DNA from: Verrucomicrobia bacterium UBA6015
GTDB taxonomy: Bacteria; Verrucomicrobiota; Kiritimatiellia; UBA8416
Direction: 5' to 3'
Length of the DNA stretch: 12,563 nucleotides
Assembly (NCBI GenBank): GCA_002428045.1
Contig: DIZZ01000066.1
Span: 1-12,563 of the forward strand
Shown here piece by piece: positions 1 to 5,419 of this stretch (position 1 is the first letter of the stretch; each line of letters begins with the position of its first letter). A model generated the notes under the pieces. The model was not told the origin of the DNA, ran no database searches, and saw only the letters and a list, made by a program, of their open reading frames with translations. Made by a program: the position numbers and the translations under genes.

Positions 1-166
1 ATGGGGCTTATCTAAGTGCCATTACTAGACTCCTTTCTTTTCCTAATCGTAATCTTGCCATCTGAATTGCCGTTCGTACCATTTCGTTTATGAAAACAGC
101 GATTGCTCATGAAAAACTTTACTCATTCGGCAACCCCCAGCGCATCGCGTTGTTAAGCAACATCTG
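1..166. other. AT-richer intergenic region downstream of the RlmN-like gene
   Basis: This stretch is visibly richer in A and T than the genes beside it, and I recognise no gene in it. On the minus strand it holds a strong Shine-Dalgarno (AAGGAG, 30-35) followed 7 bases later by ATG (20-22), but a TAA at 8-10 closes that frame after four codons. A weak stem, GTTG/CAAC (149-152 with 158-161), lies just past the RlmN-like stop. It is too short to call a terminator, although a T-run follows further on in the direction of transcription. Confidence 0.5.
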
Positions 167-1252
167 CTAGTGGGTTGCTTTGCGGAGCTCTTGTGCCCCC
201 TCGAAAATCTGGGTTTCGATGGCATCTGCCGCCAGCATCCCGCAGGCGGCGTGAATGTCCTGCCCGCCGCTGTATCGGCGGGCGACGGGCATCCCCAGAT
301 GGTGGCGCAAGGCATCGCGGAAATCATTCAATTCGGCGGACGACGGCGGTTGGTACCGGCCCGACGGATCGTTCACATCGATCAGGTCCAGCGTGATGGG
401 CAGGTCCTGTACCAGCGCCGCCAACTGCACCGCATCCTCCGCTCGCACGTTGAACCCGGATATCATCGTCCACGCCAGTGTCACTCTCCGGCCCGACGCC
501 CGGTGATAGTCGCGGATGGCCTCCATCAGCTCGGGCAGCGGCCAGGATTGCTCCGCGGGCAGCATGCTCAGCCGCCGTGATGGGTCTGCGCTGGCCAGCG
601 AAATCACCAGGCGGAACGGCAACTGATCCGCAGTGAAGCGCCGGATGCCCGGGACGACGCCCACCGTCGATAAGCTGATCGCCTTGGCGGGTAGCGCCAT
701 TCCGCAAGGTTCACTCAGGATCCGCGCCGCACGGACGACCTCGTCATAATTCAGCATCGGTTCGCCCATCCCCATGAACACCACCCCGCGCACCGGATAC
801 TCCGAATCGGCGCGGATGCGGATGACCTGATCCACCATTTCCCAAGCGGACAGGTGCCGTGAAAACCCCAGACGCCCAGTGGCGCAAAACGCACAGCCCA
901 TAGCGCAGCCCACTTGCGAACTAACGCAGACCACATATTTCTCGTCGCCGGGGCGGTGCAGCAAGGGGATCCTGACCGCTTCGAACGGTGCTTCGCCATC
1001 ACCCCGGAACAGATACTTTGAAAAACCATCCAGCGGAGAGACCCGCTTCTCCAGCAGCGTCAAGCGCGGCAGGCGGCATGCCTCGCGGACACGCGCCAGC
1101 AGCGTGGGTGAAACTTCCGGCAAATGGACCGGAATCTCATCACGCTGCACACACGCCGCCTGCAGGCGGCGCGCCAGCCGCAGCGACACGCCCACCGGCG
1201 AGAGCGCTGCATGAAGCCCGTCTGCCGTCAGGTTTTTCAGTAGCACAGGCAT
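167..1252 (-). CDS. RlmN/Cfr-family radical SAM RNA methyltransferase, divergent paralogue
   Basis: This 361-residue protein belongs to the family that methylates C2 (RlmN) or C8 (Cfr) of adenine in 23S rRNA or tRNA, using SAM and a 4Fe-4S cluster. Cluster cysteines are C116, C120 and C123 (CX3CX2C). The preceding CVSSQVG puts C109 at the place of E. coli C118, and DIHAACGML puts C337 at the methyl-carrying C355. E91 in EAVRIP matches catalytic E105, and GMGEPMLN is at 161-168. The C-terminal half departs from RlmN: the usual LIPWNP region reads LIDVNDPSGRYQPPS (289-303), so the target may differ. The start at 1252 is the only plausible ATG; the open frame runs further upstream but overlaps fhs. 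It begins 23 bases after the fhs stop and is probably co-transcribed as the last gene of the C1 operon. The family is certain; calling it the housekeeping RlmN is not. Confidence 0.85.
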   Translation of the reverse strand: MPVLLKNLTADGLHAALSPVGVSLRLARRLQAACVQRDEIPVHLPEVSPTLLARVREACRLPRLTLLEKRVSPLDGFSKYLFRGDGEAPFEAVRIPLLHRPGDEKYVVCVSSQVGCAMGCAFCATGRLGFSRHLSAWEMVDQVIRIRADSEYPVRGVVFMGMGEPMLNYDEVVRAARILSEPCGMALPAKAISLSTVGVVPGIRRFTADQLPFRLVISLASADPSRRLSMLPAEQSWPLPELMEAIRDYHRASGRRVTLAWTMISGFNVRAEDAVQLAALVQDLPITLDLIDVNDPSGRYQPPSSAELNDFRDALRHHLGMPVARRYSGGQDIHAACGMLAADAIETQIFEGAQELRKATH

Positions 1253-1275
1253 TCTCTCACCGGTAGCATGACCGG

Positions 1276-3039
1276 TCAGAAGAGGCCTTTGACCTTGCCG
1301 GTGTTCACATCGACGTCGATGGCCCGGTAGGCTGGATTGGAGGCGGTGCCAGGCATCAGTTTGATGGTGCCAGCGACGGGTACGACAAAGCCGGCCCCCC
1401 TGAAGACGAGGATATCCTCCACGGGGAGGGTCCATCCCGTCGGGCGGCCCTTGCGGTCGGGTTCGTGCGACAGGCTCAGGTGCGTCTTGACCATGCAGGT
1501 GCCAAGCGAGGTGGCGGTGGGATCGGCCTCGATCGCCTCGGCCTTGGCCAGGGCCTTGGGCGAGTAGGTGACGCCATCCGCCCCGTAGATCTCGCGGGCA
1601 ATCAGCGCGATCCGTTCGCGCAGCGGCATGTCTAATTCGTAAAGGAACTTGAACTGGTTGGGCTCGTTGGCGGCCTGGATGACGCATTCGGCCAATGCCC
1701 TGGCTCCTTCGCCGCCCTTGAGCCAATGCTCGGAAACCGCGCAAAGCGCGCCAGCCTGTTCGGCGATTCGCCGGATGCAGGCAATCTCAGCCGGGGTGTC
1801 GGTGTGGAAACTGTTGATGCAAACCACGGGTCTGACGCCGCTTTTCAGAACCGTCCCGATATGGGCCACCAGATTCTGGCAGCCCTTTTCCACCAGGGCG
1901 AGGTTCTCCTTCGTGTAGGCAGGATCCAGCGCCACGCCAGGCTTGACCGCCGGACCGCCGCCGTGCATCTTGAGCGCCCGCACCGTGGCGACGATCACCA
2001 CCGCATCGGGTTTCAGCCCGGAGTAGCGGCACTTGAGATTCCAGAACTTCTCGAAGCCGATGTCGGCACCGAAGCCGCTCTCGGTGACATGGTAATCCGC
2101 CAGCTTGGTGCCGATCAGGTCGGCAATGATCGAGTTCTGCCCGATGGCGATGTTGGCAAACGGGCCGGCATGGACGAGGACCGGCTGCCCCTCGATGGTC
2201 TGCAGCATGGTCGGGTTCAGGGCATCGACCATCCAGGCCGTCATGGCCCCGGCCACCTCGAGATCCTCCGTGGTGACGTCGCGGCCGCTGCGACTCTTGG
2301 CCACGACGATCTTGCCGATACGCTCGCGCATATCCTTCAGGCTCGTGGTCACCGCCAGGATGGCCATCAGCTCGCTGGCCACGGCGATCATGAAGCCGGA
2401 TTCCATCTCCAAGCCGTCCATATCGCTGCCCTTGCCGATCGTGATGTTGCGCAGGGACTGGGCGCAGAAATCGATCACCCACTTGAACTGGACGTTGGCG
2501 GGATCGATATCGAGGCGCTTGAGACCGCTCCTGGCAAGGCGGGCATCGTCATAGTTGGCTTCGTGCTGCATGCGCGAGGTCATCGCCACCATGCCGAGGT
2601 TATGGGCGTTGATGATGGCATTGATATCACCGGTCAGTCCGAGCGAGAACGGAGCCAGCGGGATACATTGGGCCAGGCCGCCACCGGCGGCGCTGCCCTT
2701 GACATTGAAGGTCGGGCCGCCGCTGGGTTGGCGGATCGCCCCGATCACCCGTTTGCCAAGCGCGCTAAGCCCCTCGACAAGCCCCATGGTCGTGGTGGTC
2801 TTGCCTTCGCCCAGCGGCGTCGGGGTGATCGCGGTGACATCGATGTATTTCCCGGCCGGTTTATCCTTCAGCCGCTCCAGCACCTTCATGTAGTCGATCT
2901 TGATCAGGTGCCGTCCCATCGGGATGATCTCGTCCGGCTGCAGGCCAGCTTCGGCGGCGACCTGCAGGATCGGTTTCATGGTTTCTTCCGCTGCTTCCGC
3001 AATCTGCCAGTCTTTCAGTTTGGTCGGGTCTAGTTTCAT
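1276..3039 (-). CDS. fhs: Formate--tetrahydrofolate ligase
   Basis: This cytoplasmic enzyme makes 10-formyl-tetrahydrofolate from formate, THF and ATP, the entry of formate into the folate C1 pool and the methyl branch of the Wood-Ljungdahl pathway. The P-loop TPLGEGKT is at about residues 74-81. The second family signature, VATVRALKMHGG, is intact. The first signature is altered: NVKGSAAGGGLAQ stands where KGGAAGGGY is usual, with Gly to Ser and Tyr to Leu changes, and RQPSGGPTF precedes it. At 587 residues it is longer than the roughly 557-residue acetogen enzymes. I prefer the ATG at 3039 because GAGAG lies 6 bases upstream; an ATG at 3051 adds four residues but has no Shine-Dalgarno. It sits 55 bases after the metF-like stop, in the same operon. 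The family assignment is very secure; its direction in vivo (formate use or formate release) cannot be read from sequence. Confidence 0.95.
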   Translation of the reverse strand: MKLDPTKLKDWQIAEAAEETMKPILQVAAEAGLQPDEIIPMGRHLIKIDYMKVLERLKDKPAGKYIDVTAITPTPLGEGKTTTTMGLVEGLSALGKRVIGAIRQPSGGPTFNVKGSAAGGGLAQCIPLAPFSLGLTGDINAIINAHNLGMVAMTSRMQHEANYDDARLARSGLKRLDIDPANVQFKWVIDFCAQSLRNITIGKGSDMDGLEMESGFMIAVASELMAILAVTTSLKDMRERIGKIVVAKSRSGRDVTTEDLEVAGAMTAWMVDALNPTMLQTIEGQPVLVHAGPFANIAIGQNSIIADLIGTKLADYHVTESGFGADIGFEKFWNLKCRYSGLKPDAVVIVATVRALKMHGGGPAVKPGVALDPAYTKENLALVEKGCQNLVAHIGTVLKSGVRPVVCINSFHTDTPAEIACIRRIAEQAGALCAVSEHWLKGGEGARALAECVIQAANEPNQFKFLYELDMPLRERIALIAREIYGADGVTYSPKALAKAEAIEADPTATSLGTCMVKTHLSLSHEPDRKGRPTGWTLPVEDILVFRGAGFVVPVAGTIKLMPGTASNPAYRAIDVDVNTGKVKGLF

Positions 3040-3094
3040 CGTTGCTCTCATGCTTGGTTTAGGGGTTCAGGATGGCGAACAGGAGCTGCGCGGT

Positions 3095-3883
3095 TTACTT
3101 CCAGATTTCCTTCAGCAGTGGGTACTGGCTCTTGAATCCGAGCAGGGCGAGATACAGGCCGTAGTCTGGATAGTATTCCTGCAGCTTGCCAAGGTTGTCG
3201 ATCGGGTCGTAGGGCGTGTCCTCGGGAATCTCGTAGCCGACGCATTCCGAAAGCAGGTGCAGCTTCTTGGACATCCAGGCATCGACGATGACGGGGACAT
3301 TGTACTTCTTGAGGCTGGCCACCAGGGGATCATTGCCGATCACGGGCTGGGTGATGATGTATTCGGCCCCGGCCTCGAGTTTACGCTCCAGTCGTTCGAG
3401 TTCATGCTCGGCCGGTTCGTACGGGTTGAATGCCACGCCGCAGGAAAACGTGTTGGGGTAGGCTTTATGGATATACTGCAGGAGTTCGATGGAGGTGATG
3501 GTGTTGCAGTTCATGCCGAGGCTCTCGGGGGTCAGCTTCGCGAGGCGTTCGCTGCCATCGCCGGATAGCGTCAACAGATACTTGGCCCCCATGTCGGCAG
3601 CCGTGGTCAGGATCGTGTCGAGATGCTCCCGTGTGTGGAAGGTGTTCAGGTGGATCACCAGTTGCTCGGGATTCACCGGCAGATCGCATTCGGGAATCAC
3701 CTCGGTGGCTTGGAAGCTGAGGTTTCCCATGGGGTTGTCGGTAATGCAGGCCACATAACCCGCCTCGATCACCTTGTTGTACTTATCGCAGAAGGCCTCC
3801 AGATCGGCATCCAGCTTCTCGCTGTTCTGCTTGGGGGTAAGGATCTCGACATGAAAGATCTTGTTCGAAATATGGTGCTTCAT
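3095..3883 (-). CDS. metF: Methylenetetrahydrofolate reductase-like protein (MetF family)
   Basis: This 262-residue TIM-barrel protein of the MTHFR family interconverts 5,10-methylene-THF and 5-methyl-THF with FAD. Recognisable elements are the N-terminal HVEILTPK (E13, equivalent to E. coli MetF E28), LLTLSGDGS (D109, the flavin-tuning Asp120) and EYIITQP (Q179, equivalent to Q183, folate binding). The CGVAFNPYEP segment followed by a charged helix is also typical. It is shorter than E. coli MetF (296), and I see no extra iron-sulfur domain. The start at 3883 has a GGGAG Shine-Dalgarno 10 bases upstream, and a second copy lies 9 bases further back. It is the first gene of the leftward operon with fhs, and together they cover formate activation and methylene-THF reduction; folD is missing from the window. 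The electron partner is unknown, so NADH and ferredoxin dependence are both possible. Confidence 0.8.
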   Translation of the reverse strand: MKHHISNKIFHVEILTPKQNSEKLDADLEAFCDKYNKVIEAGYVACITDNPMGNLSFQATEVIPECDLPVNPEQLVIHLNTFHTREHLDTILTTAADMGAKYLLTLSGDGSERLAKLTPESLGMNCNTITSIELLQYIHKAYPNTFSCGVAFNPYEPAEHELERLERKLEAGAEYIITQPVIGNDPLVASLKKYNVPVIVDAWMSKKLHLLSECVGYEIPEDTPYDPIDNLGKLQEYYPDYGLYLALLGFKSQYPLLKEIWK

Positions 3884-3890
3884 ACGTTGT

Positions 3891-3908
3891 GTTCTCCCGG
3901 TTCTCCCA
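3891..3908 (-). repeat. Tandem 9-bp direct repeat duplicating the Shine-Dalgarno of the metF-like gene
   Basis: Two adjacent 9-base units, GTTCTCCCG (3891-3899) and GTTCTCCCA (3900-3908), differ at one position. Read on the minus strand each contains GGGAGAAC, so the leader of the metF-like gene carries two Shine-Dalgarno-like sites 9 bases apart. The proximal one is 10 bases from the ATG and is the likely functional site. Confidence 0.5.
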
Positions 3909-3922
3909 GTCTACGCTTGTTG

Positions 3923-3977
3923 TCCGATACCGCAGGGCGGGCAACCTTGCCCACCCATCCGAACATAAGTTATCGGA
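3923..3977 (-). promoter_or_regulatory. Nested inverted repeats in the metF-like leader; possible alternative RNA folds or operator
   Basis: The inner stem is GGGCGGGC (3935-3942) against GCCCACCC (3949-3956) with loop 3943-3948. On the minus-strand RNA all eight positions pair (one G-U), whereas the plus strand has a C-A mismatch, which favours a role in the leftward transcript. It is enclosed by TCCGATA (3923-3929) and TATCGGA (3971-3977), perfect 7-base arms. The 3973-3977 arm can instead pair with TCCGA at 3958-3962, so the two folds exclude each other. No U-run follows, so this is not a plain terminator. A DNA operator for the neighbouring regulator is the main alternative. Confidence 0.4.
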
Positions 3978-4004
3978 ATCTATCACTAACGCTGGTTAAA
4001 AGAA

Positions 4005-4034
4005 TTGAATGGTTTTGCAATTATATGGTATAAA
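4005..4034 (+). promoter_or_regulatory. Candidate sigma70-type promoter for the PocR-AraC regulator
   Basis: TTGAAT (4005-4010) and TATAAA (4029-4034) are separated by 18 bases. Transcription would start near 4041, only a few bases before the ATG at 4044, giving an almost leaderless message. That agrees with the lack of a good Shine-Dalgarno there. A perfect TATAAT on the opposite strand (4020-4025) overlaps it and could serve the leftward operon, but I find no convincing -35 box for that one. Confidence 0.35.
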
Positions 4035-4043
4035 GACGCAATT

Positions 4044-5288
4044 ATGAGTGCAGAGATAACACGGGCGAAGTTGGTGAAGTTGATTGACGGGGTGGGGCAA
4101 GTGTCGGGGCAAGGGGCGGTGTATCATCAGCAGGATCGGGGGGGGGGGCTGGTCAATCGTCAAGCCTGCGACTTTTGCGTCTACTGCCTGCGCCATCCGG
4201 TGGCGGGGGATTTCTGCCGTTATGCCTGTCATGGAGCGGCGATGCAGACGCTCTCATCGGGCGAGCCGCACTATCAGCGCTGCTGGGCCGGGTTGCTCTG
4301 CGTGACCGTCGCGATTGCCCCGCGCGGGGTCTACCGGGGCGGGGTGGAGTGCGGCGGATTTTATGCCGAGGGGGAAGGGGACGAGATCTCCGCGCTGGTT
4401 GCGGAGCGTTTGCAAGCGGTGGGGGGGATGGATGCGGTGCCGTTCCTGGAGCGGGTCCGTACGCTGCGTGAAATCTCGACCAGTGCCCTCCGGGGCCTCG
4501 GGTTATATCTGCTGGAATGTACCTTTTCAGAGGGTGTCAATTCGAGCCGTGTGGTACAGAAGCAGCATGAGCGTTACCAGCGGCAGCGTCAGATTGCCGA
4601 GGCCTATGCCACCCTCCAGTCGCAGGACATGAGTTCGCCGGATGTCCTGGGGGATACCTACCAACTGGTGTCCTATCTTCACCGGCAGGATCGTGAAGGG
4701 GCGATGCAGTTTGTTTCGGGCTATCTGGCCAAGCTGCTGCTGGTCAGTCGCTGGAATCTGACGCGGCTAAGGGCTCATGTGAGGGTCCTGCTGGCGGTGA
4801 TCACGAGCCAGGAGATTCTCGACGGGATGGACTGGGCGGCGGCAACCCGGCGGGAATTGATGGTGATGGCGCGCATCGAAAAGGCGGATAGTGTGGAGCT
4901 GATCTGTTCCGAGGTGGCGGAAATGGTGCTCGCTCACTTTGGCCGGTTGGCAGCGGATGCATCGACTGGAATGCGGTTGTCGGATCGCGTCATCGCATGG
5001 TTGCAGGGGCATTACCATGAGTCGGCCACGTTGAAGGCGGTGGCAGTGGCGGTGGGTGCGAGTGTGTCGTCGATCGCGCACCGCCTGCCGGAGGAGACGG
5101 GCAAGACCTACGCGCAACTCCGCCTGGACATGCGCATTGCCGAGGCCAAGCGATTGCTGGCCGAGACCGATCTGGGGATCAGTGAGATTGCCGATACCTG
5201 CGGGTTCTCGGATCAAAGCCATTTTACGCGTCTATTTCGTTCCGCCATCAACCTCACGCCAGGCCAATTCCGGCAACTGCTGACGTAG
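4044..5288 (+). CDS. PocR-type sensor / AraC-family transcriptional regulator
   Basis: This 414-residue cytoplasmic DNA-binding regulator is best read as an N-terminal PocR-like ligand-binding domain plus a C-terminal AraC domain. The N-terminal part has a cysteine cluster (C42, C45, C48, C58, C62, C80) of the kind seen in PocR sensors, which respond to small organic molecules and may bind metal or an Fe-S cluster. The AraC double helix-turn-helix spans about residues 328-412, with the second-helix motif ISEIADTCGFSDQSHFTRLFR and the terminal TPGQFRQ hallmark; the middle is helical. I chose ATG 4044 over the in-frame TTG at 4005, which lacks a ribosome site and overlaps the likely -35 box. 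The gene is divergent from the metF-like/fhs operon, so it probably controls it; its ligand is unknown. Codons 32-35 contain an 11-G run (4138-4148), prone to slippage or sequencing error. Confidence 0.85.
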   Translation: MSAEITRAKLVKLIDGVGQVSGQGAVYHQQDRGGGLVNRQACDFCVYCLRHPVAGDFCRYACHGAAMQTLSSGEPHYQRCWAGLLCVTVAIAPRGVYRGGVECGGFYAEGEGDEISALVAERLQAVGGMDAVPFLERVRTLREISTSALRGLGLYLLECTFSEGVNSSRVVQKQHERYQRQRQIAEAYATLQSQDMSSPDVLGDTYQLVSYLHRQDREGAMQFVSGYLAKLLLVSRWNLTRLRAHVRVLLAVITSQEILDGMDWAAATRRELMVMARIEKADSVELICSEVAEMVLAHFGRLAADASTGMRLSDRVIAWLQGHYHESATLKAVAVAVGASVSSIAHRLPEETGKTYAQLRLDMRIAEAKRLLAETDLGISEIADTCGFSDQSHFTRLFRSAINLTPGQFRQLLT

Positions 5289-5305
5289 CGAAAGGGCAGC
5301 GTTCA

Positions 5306-5338
5306 CGAGAAAAATGCTTCAGTATGACAATATTCTCG
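5306..5338. repeat. Inverted repeat between the regulator and the cytochrome fusion gene
   Basis: CGAGAA (5306-5311) and TTCTCG (5333-5338) are perfect 6-base arms with a 21-base AT-rich spacer, starting 18 bases after the regulator stop. No T-run follows directly, so an operator or weak stem is more likely than a terminator. The rest of the 128-base gap holds only a poor promoter match (TTCTCG, then TACGAT about 16 bases on) and a T6 run at 5383-5388 with no stem before it. Confidence 0.3.
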
Positions 5339-5404
5339 CAAACCATGGCTCGAGTACGATAAAACAATGAACCGTATGGGCATTTTTTGTGGGACGCCGA
5401 ACAT

Positions 5405-5419
5405 GGGGAGATTATCTTG
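5405..5419 (+). promoter_or_regulatory. Ribosome binding site fixing a TTG start for the cytochrome fusion gene
   Basis: GGGGAG (5405-5410) lies 6 bases before TTG (5417-5419). No in-frame ATG exists in this region: the ATG at 5403 is out of frame and stops after five codons. Starting at 5417 gives a clean signal peptide at the extreme N-terminus, whereas the upstream TTG at 5387 puts ten polar residues before it and has no ribosome site. Confidence 0.65.

Noticed and set aside
88..327. 79-residue minus-strand frame at the left edge
   Set aside because: More than half overlaps the RlmN-like 3' end in another frame, and the protein looks random.
1253..1744. N-terminal extension of the RlmN-like frame into fhs
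   Set aside because: It overlaps fhs coding sequence for most of its length and is basic low-complexity sequence; family homology begins after the ATG at 1252.
1726..3033. 435-residue open frame on the plus strand antisense to fhs
   Set aside because: It lies entirely opposite the conserved fhs gene, and its composition (rich in His, Asp, Arg, Gly) is that of a GC-rich shadow frame with no recognisable motif.
4005..4043. TTG start extending the regulator by 13 residues
   Set aside because: There is no Shine-Dalgarno, the extension is hydrophobic and unlike a PocR N-terminus, and it overlaps the likely promoter.
5383..5388. T6 run as a rho-independent terminator of the regulator
   Set aside because: There is no GC-rich stem immediately before it, and the run sits too close to the next ribosome site.
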